Shown here: positions 1 to 13,060 of the stretch, piece after piece | How positions within the stretch are numbered: position 1 is the first letter of the stretch | Layout of the letters: each line of letters opens with the position of its first letter | Source: Rhytidiadelphus loreus | Taxonomy: Eukaryota; Streptophyta; Bryopsida; Hypnales; Hylocomiaceae | Assembly (NCBI GenBank): GCA_947034895.1 | Contig: OX344762.1 | Coordinates: forward strand, 28,066,760 to 28,130,759 | Reading direction: 5' to 3' | DNA length: 64,000 bases | Translations under genes and position numbers: made by a program | Notes under the pieces: model-generated | The model's database searches: none | The model's input: the letters and a program-made list of their open reading frames with translations, nothing else | What the model was told of the DNA's origin: nothing

Positions 1-673
1 TTTTTGTTATAGTAGTGGAGATTTCAAGGTTCTAAAAGGTATTTCTAACGTGGTTTTCAATTGTATTGTGAGGAAACCAATTTTAAATCCAATTAATTTT
101 TTTTGTAATTCCCAACACCTAACCCAAAGAACAATCCAAACTCATACCAAACTCATACTATATTCATAGCATACTCACCTCCCTTTTGTAATTTTAGATT
201 GATAATGGTTTAACAATCAATATGGAACAATGGATTTCGTATGGAGAGCTAAGATCGGACGCTTCGAATGGATCAACGGCTGACAATTTATCTTCCAATA
301 TTTGATTTGACAACAAAGCAAGAGCCAATTTTTTTCCAAATTCAATTTGATGGTAGAGGATTTCCCAATGGGGGTGGGAAGAACCTCAAGGCTGGACTTT
401 TTTTCCACCAAATAGTCAAGAAAATTGATTATTTCTTGGTTCATGGCCCAAATTTGCCAAATTGTTTCTAAACAGCAAATTAATTAAACTTTACCACTTA
501 AAAGTATTACTAATCAAAATTCAGCTCAACATTCAAACATACCTTCAAAAGCCTCTTACTACAAATGAATTGAGAAGAGAAGAGAAGTCCTTTATACCAG
601 AAGGGTGGTAGGTAAAACAATTCATATGGGAGATATAAATTGGGATAAGTAGGATCTCAATTGTTTATATTTA

Positions 674-1063
674 ACTCAAAACAAGAATTTTGTTCAAAGT
701 GGAATTTCAGACCTCATTTAAGCATAGTAGAATACTTTTTTTCAAAAATCTTTAAACTAAGAAAAGTTGGAAAATAAATTTAAGTTCCACCTCAAAAATC
801 CATTTTATATTTAAATCCTTCAATCAAAAGTTATGGATAAAATTCAGAGAAGATTTGGAAGGGACATTATTTTTTTACATTGTTTTTGAATTTTGCCTAT
901 ACTTTTTATTGGAGTATCTAAATCTGAAAAGGATTTTTGGAGATGAAACTTGAATTTATTTCTCAACTTTTCTTAGCATAAAGTTTTATGAAAAAAAAGT
1001 ATTCTACTATGCCTAAATGAGGTCTGAAATTCCACTTTGAACAAAATTCCTATGTTTTGACAA
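674..1063. mobile_element. Foldback/MITE-like hairpin element, about 390 bp
   Basis: Two long inverted arms face each other. The left arm (about 674-830) reads through TTTCAGACCTCATTTAAGCA, and the right arm (about 900-1063) carries the reverse complement with a few substitutions. The centre is near 865. There is no coding capacity. A single related arm appears at about 17525-17690 inside another transposon, so this is a dispersed repeat family and not a local palindrome. The exact ends and target duplication were not resolved. Confidence 0.75.
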
Positions 1064-2906
1064 TGAGCGGTCAAGCTCTTATCTTCAAATTATCCCATAG
1101 TTTTTAAGAATTCTTAATAAAAAATACATTTCACTATAAAAACAACCTCTCTACCCTCAAATCTCATGACATTTATTTGACCAAATTCTTTTAGTTGGCA
1201 TTTGTACATTGCCTACACATGCCTATTGTCATGCCTAAAATTTGATTATTTCAGACCTGTTTTCCTTGTAGCATGTCTAAATTGACAAGAAATGATAGAT
1301 AATTAACATTATTGTGACAAAATCAAGGAAATTGATAGTATCGCGTAGCTTATTGTCATTTCAGACAATTTTGTGTGAAGGTTGTGTCATTTCGGACCAA
1401 TTTTACTTATAATGGGGCTAGTAGAGTAGCTTATCTTTGTGTGTTCATTTTTCTATGAATATATTTTCTATGCACATTTTTTATGACCTTTTCTACAAAC
1501 TATTTTATATAAATGTTTTCTACAATTTAAGTTAAATGATAAATTATTTTAAGATGCATCAATATGCAATTGTCTTAAATTGTGTTTGATGAACTAAAAA
1601 TGCCTATGTGTGATTCAAAGTTGTTGAATGCAAGTGCATAATTCATAAAACTATGTGTGTTTGGAATTTAATGTGTGATGAAATTAAGACAATTTAAATT
1701 GGAAAATGTATAATTATTTAAATCTAAATTTATGAAAGAAAATTAAAGAGTGATCATTTATAATTTATGAATGAATGGTGTATGAGTGATAAATTATAGC
1801 ATTGTTTTTATTTTATTATGAGTGCATAGTGTAATATTAATATTGAATCTAAATTGGCTATTGCTAGAGCCAATGCAAAATGGCTAAAACATCATATTCA
1901 TTGAAATGAAAGTTTTTCAATGAAATAGGAGTTCTACGAGTACTATAAACCAAAAACACAAGATTGAAGAATTTCTTACCCACAAACACAAGAAAGGAAA
2001 ACATTGACATAAAAAACATGTATACAAATGCTAAATACCAAAATACCTCAATTCCATTTGTAATAATTCATGATTTGTATTGAATGGTGTGAATGCCTAA
2101 AACACAATCTCCAAACATTGATTTATACATGTAGTACATCTATACACTATTGTTATCAAATTACACGCATTCAATCTCTACATAGAGATATAAGAGTTTG
2201 TATAAGCATTGAAAATAAAAAATTGTTGCAATGCTGATAGCAAATTATATGATATTTGAAGCTATTTTAAAGATATCACCACCATTGCAAGTGGATGATT
2301 TGGAAAGTGGCTATGGTACCCAAAAAATGGTCATAGCAAGGCCTTGAAACTACCAAATTCTATGCAGAGACAAACGTAGGGAAGGAAAATACACAAATAT
2401 TGTAGGAACCAACTCCCCATTCAACATTGGTAGGTACTCACACACCAAACCGTGTGAAGCACGGTATAAGAGGGTACTTGCCAACGAGAATGGAGGAGTT
2501 GATTCCTACAATGTTTGTGTATTTTCATTCCTTGAGTTTGTCTTTGTTGCAAAATAAGACAGTTCCTAAACCTCGAGTTCACCTTCACTCTATGGATACC
2601 ATATTCATTTCTTTCCAAGTTCATTCTTACAATGGTGCGGATTTTTTTCCAAAATAGTTACAAAGAACATGTACTTTGCAATCAACATTGCAACAATTTT
2701 CTATCCTTATTGTCCACACTCTACATATGACTTTGTGCTACTAAATACCCGAGCCTACAATTCTCTAATACTTTCAAAATGAAGATCATTATGACATATG
2801 ATCGTGTTGTACATTGGCTATATTGTGGTATGCAATCTAGCGCAATGGCTACACATTGATCATCTAGATCTACATTGATGTAATTTTTAGTATGCACAAG
2901 TACTTC
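1064..2906. other. AT-rich intergenic stretch, nothing recognised
   Basis: Low-complexity AT-rich DNA with stop codons in all frames apart from short chance ORFs. It contains short recurring phrases such as TTTCAGAC, but no element ends, gene exons or RNA gene could be supported. Confidence 0.5.
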
Positions 2907-3240
2907 CTAATTACATGATAGACTTTTTAGCTTCTCCATGGCCTTAAAGATCTCAGGTCTTTGGTTGTACCCTTTGGCAATCTTTTCAATCTCGCAAATT
3001 TGTTCCCTCTGTTGTGCCTTCAATGACCTACGCTCCCAAGAATTCCATGATGGAGTTGAGCATTGACTACATGAAGAGCCATCATGCTTCCTCTTCAATC
3101 TCCTCCCTTAAGATGATACACGTTGACGTGGGAGGGAGGGCGGAATAACAAGGACCAGAACAATTGTCTCACCTAGTTTATTCATGACTCCAATCTTTGC
3201 TTCCAATGTAGGCATTGCATAGTTGGCATCCCTGTAAAGT
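2907..3240 (-). pseudogene. Possible coding relic, unrecognised
   Basis: On the minus strand a protein-like stretch runs from about 3240 to 2907 in one frame, interrupted by a TAA. Before the stop it includes LEAKIGVMNKLGETIVLVLV. After the stop it is charged and helix-like, with a CSQC pair and SLKAQQREQICEIEKIAKGY. The composition resembles real coding sequence more than the surrounding DNA does. It could be a decayed transposon ORF or a host gene fragment. I do not recognise a family, no splice signals anchor it, and no intact start was found. Confidence 0.25.
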
Positions 3241-3800
3241 TTCCTTTGAGTCCCTTGTGGGCACTTCTTTATTCACCCTTGGTAAATAGGCGAACACAAC
3301 CAAGTTCTTTGTATTGTGGATTGAATTCTATTTTAGCAAGTGCCTAACGTCTATTCATTTTTCCTTTCAAGCAATGAATCTTTACTAAGTTCTTAGATAT
3401 CTCTACTCTATAGGGAAGCCCCTAAGTAACCAAGGTAAGTTAATTACAAAGACTAATCAATAGTCTATGGTGATTTAAAGTTTAAGGTTCTATAGTCCTA
3501 ATCTATCTTTCCTAAGTGAAATATCACTTTGTGAAATTTTTAAAAACGTAAAATTCATCAAATTTGGATGTTCCTAGAAGGAGTTATGAGCGGATGAAGT
3601 TTAGCCTTGAGCGGCATTCTACACTTCATCCTTACTTTTCTACAGACTCAAAATTCCAATTGAATGTGGGGTTTGGGTGATGGATATGAATTCTTATGAT
3701 TCATCTACATACTAAATTTTGACTTAGATCAATGAATTATCCTAGAGTTCATCCATTATCTATCCTAAACTTCATCGACCTATATCTTTTCCATTATGAC
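3241..3800. repeat. Dispersed repeat, related in inverse orientation to 33.0-33.58 kb
   Basis: The stretch around 3256-3310 (CCCTTGGTAAATA and what follows) matches the reverse complement of about 33500-33575. Both regions also contain scattered phrases of the type 'gatgaagttta' and 'cttcatcc'. The relation is diverged and patchy. It is probably a decayed transposon of unknown class. Confidence 0.45.
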
Positions 3801-4379
3801 TCCGCTACCTACGTATTTTAGATGGGATTGGCCTATCCATAGGGCCGTGAGTTTCCGACTACAAAGAACGCGCTGTGTTGCAATAGCACAGCAGTCTGAT
3901 GTGGCCGAGAGACGATCACATCATTGGAGAAAAAAATAAAAAAATATACTTTCAGTTTCTCATTTCAGAAGCAATTTTTTTTGGTAATAGAGCACCATAC
4001 GCTCCCTTGTTGCATTGGGAACAGATTTGCGTAACGGCCCCAAAACGACCTTCTAGTGCAGCTGAAACACATCTAATGCTTCAAACTGTAGTGTAGGAAC
4101 AAGATAAGCGATTGTTTGCCCGGCCATTGAAGTTTGTGGGAGTCCCAAATAAGATGATCTACCTACCCATAACAAAATAGAATGATAGTTTTATTAGGGC
4201 CACCTATTATGCTTAATACTCTAACTTGGTGAAAAGTGCCAGTGATCTGGGATATGGTTGCTTTGTTGTAGGGTAGGGGATCAGTGTGGTGGCAACTGAC
4301 TAGAGTTCCGAAGATGGAAAATACTTCTAACTAAGGTAGGTTGCTTGGGAGTGTCCAAGCTTTTGGAAGTCTACCGATT

Positions 4380-5066
4380 GAGATGTTGAGGCCATTGCAA
4401 GCTTAGAAGACCATACTTGGTTGGATTACAAGGTCATTTTTGAAGCAATTGATCCACTCTCCAATTGTTGGAGGGAGAAATTCCAAGGTGAGTAAATTTT
4501 TCCAGATGTTTTGGGGTAATTGCATGGATTAATTAAAAGTTTTGAATTCATTAGAAGTGGAGGAATTTCTTATCAATCAAACCCAAGAGGAGAGGATTAT
4601 GGAGACACTTAGAACAAATGGTACAACTCAGTCCAAAATTGGGGTTGAAGAGGAAGAAGATTTCATGGAGAAAGATGTCAAAGAAGACAAGAAAAAGGAG
4701 CTTCTCGATGATGAGCTCTGCCGACTCTAGTAGGTTGACTCCTTGGTCACGATTACCTCATCACAAGTCAAACCTCCAAAACATTTCTAGCTCCAAATTC
4801 CCTTGTACAAATTAGTATTGATGCCCATAGTCCAACTTACTTTGGCTTGCGACGTGAAGAAGTTGGAACAAGAGTTCTACCGTGGATACCAATTGCAAGA
4901 AGGAGCTATTGTGTTGCTAGATTGTATCATTTTTGACACCAAAGGAGGGGCCTTAAGTTCTCAAAATGACCATTTTGCACTTTTGTCTCATTTTAATGAA
5001 TATGGCCTTATGTTTCATCAACAAGCTAAAAAACAACAACCTTGTGTCACTTGTCAAACATTGTAA
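4380..5066 (+). pseudogene. Possible transposon-derived coding fragments
   Basis: Protein-like pieces occur on the plus strand: around 4383-4485 a reading of the type LEDHTWLDYKVIFEAIDPLS, and around 4845-4900 DVKKLEQEFYRGYQLQEGAI. They lie in different frames with intervening stops. The second resembles, loosely, short conserved blocks in plant transposon proteins, but I cannot assign a family. No start, splice frame or domain is secure, so this is recorded only as coding-like debris. Confidence 0.2.
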
Positions 5067-6646
5067 ATGCAAAGGTAATACAAAAAATTTAAATTAAAAA
5101 AGAGCATTATATGAATATAAATTAAAATGCAAATTAAAATAACAATCAAAAGAATAATGTTGAAGGAGATTATGCAATGACCTACTCAAAAATTATCCTT
5201 TTAGTATAATAAGTTTGTTCCAAGGGAGAGCATCAAGTAGGGAATCTATGATAATAGGTTCAATGTCTAAAATTAAAATATCTTGATTTAAATTCAATAA
5301 CCCAACTTGAAATTTCATAGCCAAAAACATTACTACATAACTACAACAACATTGCACATCTCAATTGGAATTCAACATTGTAATGATTTAATTTCACCAA
5401 CTTTTAGATTGATCTCATAACTCATCCATTCACAAACTTAATCAATTTTAAATGATAGACACGCAGACACATCACATAGAAACCAATTTGGTTAAATATA
5501 TCTTCATATTAAACCAAATTGGTGAATAATTCATTGTTTAGAAATTAAGTTCTCAAGGTTCAACTGATTACATTCTAATCTCACTCATACTTATCTCATC
5601 ACTTCTTCATCAAGCACTCTAATCCATCACTATGAACTCTTTCCAATTTGATCCCATTATCTTGCCATTTGCTTGCAGATTAATCTCTTACACTTCCATA
5701 CTTCCAATAACACACCAATTTGGTACACTCTTGTGTAACTTCAAATTTAGTTCAACTTTCATTCCACCCCAAGTCCCCAACTAGCAAATAATTATAAACT
5801 TCCACACAAACCTTTAAACACCTAGATCACCTTCGTGATACTACAGGCCTATACACTAACACATAAACACTCACCAAGCACCAACTTGGTACACAAACAA
5901 ACAACAAAAATATGCAGTACAAACTAGTTGGGACACGACTAGCATTCCATCAGACGGTAAAAGAAATGAGAGAAAACACAACCCAAATAGGAACCAAGGC
6001 GACGATTATCAACAAGGAAGAAGACAACCTAACCACCAACAACTACCCAATTTAGAACCACAAAGACCATTAACACACACAGACAACATTCATCCTTCTA
6101 TAACACATTAGCTCCTATCATCATACATGACCAACTTAATTGGAAACTAGATCTAGTACCCCAACAACTAGTCCTTAATATTTTCAATCCGAATTGATGG
6201 CACGATCTACCAAATACTAATTCTCAAATTGAAACTTTTTCTACAGACCGTTAACAAAACTCCAAATTGTATTGAAATCACTTAGCAAAAAGACCTGATT
6301 GGACACAAAATTTATCCAACAAATTGTCAAAATACTATAAAACACCCAAAAATTCAGCCCGAAATTGCAAAAGAAACAGTTTGACTAGAACATCTACAAG
6401 TAATCAAATGAAAAAAAACATTTCATAATCCATAGGGCAAATCCAATGTAAATATTGAACAAATCATATACTATCTAGATATTAATAAGCATTGTACAAG
6501 CCTAAATAAAATCTTCTAAATTGACAAATTTATTAGCAGACTTACCAATGTTCAATAAGTTAGATTTATATCAAAGACACAATTATGTATTGACTTGTAC
6601 ATCCACCAATATCTATTTGAATGTACTTTTGTTGTGGAGCTTCATA
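5067..6646. other. Gene-free AT-rich stretch
   Basis: About 1.6 kb of AC- and AT-rich sequence without long ORFs, hairpins or recognisable element ends. The run at about 5560-6130 is strand-biased (rich in C, A and T, poor in G), which may mark old transposon sequence. No feature could be named. Confidence 0.4.
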
Positions 6647-7573
6647 CAACCTCTAAAGATTTTTTACTATGTTTTCATCAAAAACACTCCAAAATTGCCA
6701 TTTCTAGTACAAGTACCAAATTTTAGAAAAATAACACATTTTTGAACACATATAATTGTAGAATCTTGTAGTATGCTAGATTGAAAGATGTAGAATAAAT
6801 TTCAGAAATTTTCACTATGTAGATGGCAAGATATTAGCATTTGAAGTGACAAAAATCTTTTTTTTGGCCCTACAGAAACCAAGCAACTGCACTTCACAAG
6901 GTCACACTTTGTATGAAAAAATGACCAAAATGGTGGTGTTTCTTTGGATTCATTCTTCAAGGCAAGTTGGCTATATGCTTTCAAATCATTTGGAATTCTA
7001 CAACATATAGGAAAAAATATTAAGTAGAAAGTAGTTTGTAGAGAATCACTCAAAATACAAAATTGTTAAGAATTTAGATATGGAATTGAAAAATGCCAAT
7101 CCCAATGGTTGCAATGTTGTAATAAAAAATCTACATCCTATGATTTTATTTATTTTTATAAATATTGAAAATTGAGTTTAATAAAGGACTCTAAAGGTTA
7201 TTTTAGAATAGATTGAGATTCCACCTGCAACCTAAACCTCCTCATAACTTTCACGACATCAATCCAAATGGAATGATTCAAAGCTTTCCATGTACGTACA
7301 ATTTTAGGAAACCAAGTTCAAATTTTTATTTCTTAAAGAAGTCATTTTTTTCATGTGCCCAAGGTGCAACAAAAACTACATATCATACAAGAACTTTTGA
7401 ACCATATAGTCAAAAGTTATGAAAACTGTTGCAACTTAAAGCTAACTCCTCAAGGACATGTTGTGTGAAAATTCCAACAAAAAGAAATAAGAATTCCATT
7501 CATAGTGAGCTGGCAGAGTTGCCAAAAATCGCTATGTTGCCAAAAAATGCAGTTTGGTACTTTAGGGGTTAAA
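6647..7573 (+). mobile_element. Non-autonomous TTAA-ended repeat element, copy 1
   Basis: About 930 bp closely related along its length to 45669-46611. The right end reads TTTAGGGGTTAA (7561-7572); the left end (AACCTCTAAAG) is a diverged form of TTAACCCCTAAA. Shared internal text includes CCATTTCTAGTAC and AAGATATTAGCATTT. There is no coding capacity. See the TTAA element family in the findings. Confidence 0.65.
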
Positions 7574-9202
7574 ATAGCATCAGCTAAAGAAGACACTTTT
7601 CGTTCTTTGACACCAAAAAGTGGTCTTGAATGAATCCTTCCTAGCCTCAAAACCACAACAACTTTTTAGAAGCAACCAATGAGAAGTGAGGAGTTTTTTG
7701 AAGCAACCAATGAAAGTTGAGACATTTTATTCTTCAAGGGAGTCCATTCAAGGTGAGTTTAGTATTAAATATAAGCCATGCTATTTTTGAAAATTATTAC
7801 TATTACTAGATTGTTGAAAAACTAGCAAACCACTTGGTGTGCATTTCTCTTGGGTTTGCTAACAACCTCATCAAATTTTTTGGTGAAGTGCAACTACAAA
7901 CAAAAAATATTTGTGTTCGGTACTACTACCTTATACGATTTTGGATTCGACTATATTTTCCACTGCAATTACTATGGGCTGCACTGAAATTACATATTTA
8001 CGTCATATTTATACCTTGATAGAAATTCGTACGTGGAAGAGATTATTGGATGTATCAAAAACTTGAATTATATATAAACTCATATAATCACATTTTTATA
8101 TAAATAATTTAGAATTCATATATTCAATTCAAGTTTACGTTTAAAAAATCAATTATAATTGCACAGAATAATGCAGTCTTATATATATTGGGCTCATATT
8201 GGGCTTATGTTGAAATGGGCATGCATTCAAAATCTATGATTGATTTTAACAGGATTTGGGAAGCCCAATTTTAGACTTAACATGGTGTTTTCTAGTGTAT
8301 TTGATGTTGAAGGGGTATGAATTGAAGTGTAAAATAGTGAAAAAAAGTTTGTAATCATTTAGAATGATACAATACAATGATACACAACAATCCCAATTTC
8401 AATTGGATCATTATTGTACTTCCTTCATGTCTCTAAAGCTTTAAAATGGTTATGTATTCTATGTGTATGGTGTTGTATGTGAGTATGATGAGGTTTAGAT
8501 GTTAAAATGACATTCGAATTAAATATGCTAATTATTGAATTATCAATTCATAGGTGCATGTCTTGCCATATTTTAGTACATAGTTTATATAATTTGTATT
8601 TTAGGAGTCAAATACATAACTATATATGATATAGGATTCATTAATTTTCCATATACCATTAAGAAAAAATAGAAGATTTTGGGCACCAAAGATCGTGGCA
8701 AATTCATTCATATCTCCTATTTGATTGATGGATATTGCTACCAATATTCATCTAGTTAAGGGTTTATGCTTAGTAGCAACAATTTTTCCTAACACATTGC
8801 ATTTTATTTTCAAATCTTCAAGAAAGTTCTAATTTTTTTTGCAATTTAATTAGAAAAGACACATCATTTCATCTCTAAAAAATAAAAAAATATTTTAGTC
8901 AAATTTAGTGACAAATTGGAGCAATCAAAATATTGGACTTCAAATGGTGCTAAGAAATTATAGATCCTTCTTTGCATCTTAGAAATGTAAAAGTGGATGG
9001 TCTATTGATATCTAGATTGAAGGATTGATGAAATTTGTTGTGTTTTTCTTGTATAGACAAATCTAAAATACAACAATTGTAATGGAAATTACATTTTTCT
9101 AATAATGTGTGAAACTATGAAGTTATTATGGATTTTTGAAGTATATAAGTCAAATAGGACTAGAGGAGTCATTAGACCCTCAAAACCAATATAAAGTGTA
9201 TA
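7574..9202. other. Gene-free AT-rich stretch
   Basis: No gene, hairpin or repeat end was resolved. The sequence is AT-rich with many stops in all frames. Confidence 0.4.
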
Positions 9203-9354
9203 GGGGAATCTCGTGAAAATGGCACCATACTGCAATCTTTGACACTTTTATGGTGTAGTCTGAAATCTCTACTTGTTCTAGATGGCACTTTTGCAGTTTA
9301 AACTATACAATTTTTAAATGGTGTATGGAATATTGCCATTTTAATGACATTGTC
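9203..9354. mobile_element. TA-flanked MITE, GGCAATTTCG family, diverged copy
   Basis: A 152-bp element bounded by TA on both sides. Its ends (GGGGAATCTCGTGAAAATGG and TGCCATTTTAATGACATTGTC) form an imperfect terminal inverted repeat matching the ends of the copies at 37263-37579 and 48713-48825. It is noncoding. The interior shares phrases such as 'tctgaaatct' and 'ttctagatg' with the 37.3-kb copy. TA target duplication fits a Tc1/mariner (Stowaway-like) origin, which is inference. Confidence 0.6.
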
Positions 9355-11223
9355 TACGTATTTAGAGTAATCATTTTTTTCACCTAAAATGGTTAAAATA
9401 TTTTTATATAAAAGATACTATTCAGCACATTAAAATAATCATTTTGCATGATTGGAAATAAATAAATTATAAATATTGAATTCTATATTTATTGTCAATA
9501 TATAATTCACTTATTTTTAATATATGTAGTTGTAGTGGTTCATTTTTAGTAGTATACTTAGCTCATTTTTCTTCCTAGTAGACTCACCTTTGATGTATCT
9601 GCAAAAGTTTAACAGACTAATTTTTTCTACTTTGCTTCATCAATCAAAGCAATATTATCACAAATAGAAAACAAAATTCTTGCCCTCACTTTGAAAATCT
9701 CCACATAAAAATTCTTTCTATCCTATATATAACTTCCATCTTTCTACAATTTGACATTGTTAATTCAAAATGATGGATATCAAGTCACAAAGACAAAGAA
9801 TCACAAATTGAGGTGATGAAGGCATCAAGGCTAAAAAACTTGAAATGATTGAGCCTATGATTGCATAATCAAATCTTAGCTTAAAGTGTTCTAAGTTAAG
9901 AATGGTTTCATTTGTTTTTTTCCACACGTAAAATGGAGCATCTTATATAAATTTCAAAAATGATTTTGAGGATAAAAGCACATAGTCATGGACTTTCAAC
10001 TTCAAACTACAATTAAATATTACTCATTTTATAGAGTTTTCCAAGCTTTCTAGCAAAGTAAAAAAAAAATTGATTTGGAAAGTATCATGTCTTTACTTTT
10101 GCTTGAAAGCAATAATATAAATTAATTTTGAATGTCAAATTCAATTTCAAGAACAAAAGACAAAAGTGCTAAGTACATTACAATATATACCATTTATTGA
10201 ATGATATATCTTGTAACAAATTTAGAAAGGACATTGTATGTAAATAATGAAAATAATAAAATCAATGTAAGAGGAAAGATAGAGTTCTTTTTCTATGAGA
10301 ACTAAAGAAAAATTAACTACTTAGAAAACCTCAAAGTTACAATTAAGAATACAAGAAAATTTTATTTATAAAAAGATTAAAATAGATTTTTAGAATATTT
10401 TTATTATTTCATATCCCCACAATCCTACATAAAAAGGGATTTGACACAAGGGAAAGGCCGTTTCAGGCCTATTTTCCTTGTTGTGAACTAACAATATGCG
10501 AGACGGTATGCTATCAGAATATTAACTATTAACTATTAAATTTTTATTTATTTTTTTAAATTGAAAATTTTAAAATTTTAAAAAATAATAATAATAATTT
10601 TTAAATAAATAAAAAATAATTTAATATTATTATTTAACATGGACAAACTTTGGCCACGTTAGACTACTTATGTGATTGAGTTCCAATAGTCCAAAAACTC
10701 AAGGAACTGAAATTCATCTAATGTTTAAAGTACCGTTTATTTGTAAGGGGTCAACATTTAGTTTAACAATAAAAAACTATTTCTTTTGCTTTTAGTTGAA
10801 ACTAATATAATGAAGCTTCTTAAAGTGCAAGCTTTAGTCTCTTTAGAAATTTCAAACTTATTTAAAATAAGCATCTTAGTGAAGTTTGAAGTTGAAAACC
10901 TATAACCACGTTTTTAATATGGAGTGACACAAGAATTCTTTCTTTATACTACAAAAAGCGGTACACTATAATATAATACTATTTTGATAATTTGAGATTT
11001 TTGAAACATGATTTATATTTGATATGAATTTTCTTAATTTCTCTTCAAAAATTCATGATAACTACAAAATGAAGAACTTTCAAGTTTGACTACATGGTCA
11101 TAGGTTCCATCACTTTAGGAGTTAAGGATGCCCTTACTAACCTAAGGTAATGCGACTCTGAGTTTCCTACAAATGTTACTTACATATACTATAGACCTAA
11201 AAGTTTTTAGAGTAATGGTTAAA
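9355..11223. other. Gene-free AT-rich stretch
   Basis: No coding or RNA gene seen. Around 10530-10640 there is an extremely AT-rich low-complexity block. The rest shows no repeat ends that I could pair. Confidence 0.4.
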
Positions 11224-11440
11224 ATTGAAAAAGGGACCAATTAGGGGTCCCTTAGTATTAAAAAATAGAAATAGAAATAATTTTAAAGTCTAAAACTAGT
11301 TCAAAGTGTAAATAGAGCTATTTTGGTAGGATGGATGAAAAAAATAAAAACAAAAATTAAAATTAAAATTAAAATTAAAAAATGGATGTATGGGGTGTGA
11401 CTTTAAATCACACCTTTTCAACGAGGTTTGACTGGTCATC
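11224..11440 (+). repeat. Diverged direct repeat, copy A (LTR-like)
   Basis: Shares order and wording with 12850-13060: TTAGGGGTCCCTTAGT, then TAAAGTCTAAA, GTAAATAG, AGGATGGATGAAAA, an A-rich tract and GGTGTGACTTTAAATCACACC. The last word is a near palindrome. A microsatellite (AAAATT repeats) lies at about 11350-11382. The copies are separated by about 1.6 kb. This could be the U3 part of a decayed LTR element; no primer-binding site, polypurine tract or coding region was found. Confidence 0.55.
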
Positions 11441-12360
11441 ACCCCCATTACAAATTCTATTTTTTTTCAGAAAATTTCAGTTGTATATTTCACAACACTC
11501 ATTGTAAGTTTTTCAATTCTAATATATATTATTTTTGTGTGATTTGTTTGTGTATGTGTTTTGTAAGTATTCTCTATTGTCAGGATCCTACATTGTTTTG
11601 GTCTCAGGAGATTTAGAGTTTTGCTGTGAGGGTCTGTAAGAGATTTTTGAAACCTTAAATTCATGATTGCAAATCTACTGTTGAATCACGACTTGTAGCC
11701 TTTGAGTGAATTCATCACACATAGGATTTCAGTTTCTCCTTATTAAAAGAGTTTTAATTGTATGCATTGTCCGGTGACTTGAGTCTATATGAGGCCCTTC
11801 GTATTCTAGAAGGAGGTTCTGATTTCAAAATTTGAAAGGGTTGGATTTGAAAATAAAGAATTGATCTACCTGTGCAGTTGAAATCGTAAATTGGAATTGA
11901 TGGTTGAGTGATTTCAGAAGGAACGGAGGGATTTTCAGTGATTGATTGAAGATCGAGCAAGTTTCCCAAGTGTGCAATTTTGGAGTAGTGGTGGTGGTTG
12001 ATTACTGCTGAGAAGGAATCTATGAGCAGTAGTCGATTGATTGGAGAAAAAGGTTGCAACGATCAAATCGACAAATCAAATTCAAAGATTGAACTTAGTT
12101 TCGGAACAAGGTTCATCGTAATTTGAGATCCACAGGCGAAACAGGTAGGAGCGGTGGCGCCAAGTCGGCCATGCCTCACTAAATCTGAAATTCCACAGGT
12201 TCGTCTAAATCCATACCTAAAGGAGATTGGGTATATCTAGTTTGATCACTCGAGTAAGAATGTGATTGGAATTCAATCAAAATGAGTAAATCACGATTGT
12301 GAAGGAAGATTGCTAGTAGTCACAATCTCGATTAGGTTTAACTTCCAATTCTTTAAATTT

Positions 12361-12400
12361 CCGGCAAATTTCCTACTGTTGGGTGGATGCAAGAAACACC
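12361..12400. repeat. Single end of a TIR family seen at 23.7-24.4 kb
   Basis: The words GGGTGGATGCAAGAAACACC (12380-12399) match the terminal repeat GGGTGATTGCAAGAAACACT of the element at 23691-24439. The opposite end was not found, so this may be a truncated copy. Confidence 0.3.
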
Positions 12401-12849
12401 AAACGATTTAGGGAGCGTTCTGCCAAAATTGCTTTTTTTCTGCCTAGTACTACAAGTATTGCTAGTACTGCAAAACGGAGCAATCTCAACCGTTGATCCA
12501 AAAAATCAACGGCCAATAGTACTTTTGAGTACTTTATAATACTAAAAAGTACTACTTAAAAAAAATGACAGTTTGTCACAAAAAGTAGATAAAATTAAGT
12601 ATAAATTAATAATAATTAGAAAATCATGAATAAAAAAAAACTAAAAATTGGCCATTTGTAGAGACTTGATAGTGATTACATTTCACCAAAAACTAAAAAT
12701 TGAAACCATCATAAATGTTAGGAGCGCTATAGGCAAGGGACCCTTATTTGCATGCATGTTGAGGACAAAAAATTGTTTTTTTAATGCCCTTTGGTGGGCA
12801 CATGCCCTTCTATTGTGGTGTAGAAAGAAAAACTTTTAAAAAATAGTGA

Positions 12850-13060
12850 ATTTAGCCTATTGTAGCCTATTAGGGGCCCCTTAGTGAGAAAAAGTAAAAG
12901 TAAGCTTTAAATTAAAGTCTAAATGCATGAATAAGTGTAAATAGGTCATTAAGCTAGGATGGATGAAAATAAATAAAATAAAAATAAAAACATTTGGATG
13001 AATGAGGTGTGACTTAGGTCACACCCCTTCATCATCACACCGGTTCAAAAACTATAAAAG
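12850..13060 (+). repeat. Diverged direct repeat, copy B (LTR-like), with TATA box
   Basis: Same ordered words as 11224-11440: TTAGGGGCCCCTTAGTGAG, TAAAGTCTAAA, GTAAATAGGTCATT, AGGATGGATGAAAA, GGTGTGACTTAGGTCACACC. Copy B ends with TATAAAAG at 13053-13060, followed by a purine- and GATTGA-rich stretch (13200-14280) of the style seen after copy A (11750-12170). The layout (repeat, TATA, transcribed-looking tract) suggests an LTR promoter of a non-coding retroelement. This is inference only. Confidence 0.5.
13053..13060 (+). promoter_or_regulatory. TATA box in LTR-like repeat
   Basis: TATAAAAG sits directly after the GTGTGACTTAGGTCACAC palindrome in repeat copy B. A matching box is not clear in copy A. 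No transcript evidence. Confidence 0.3.
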
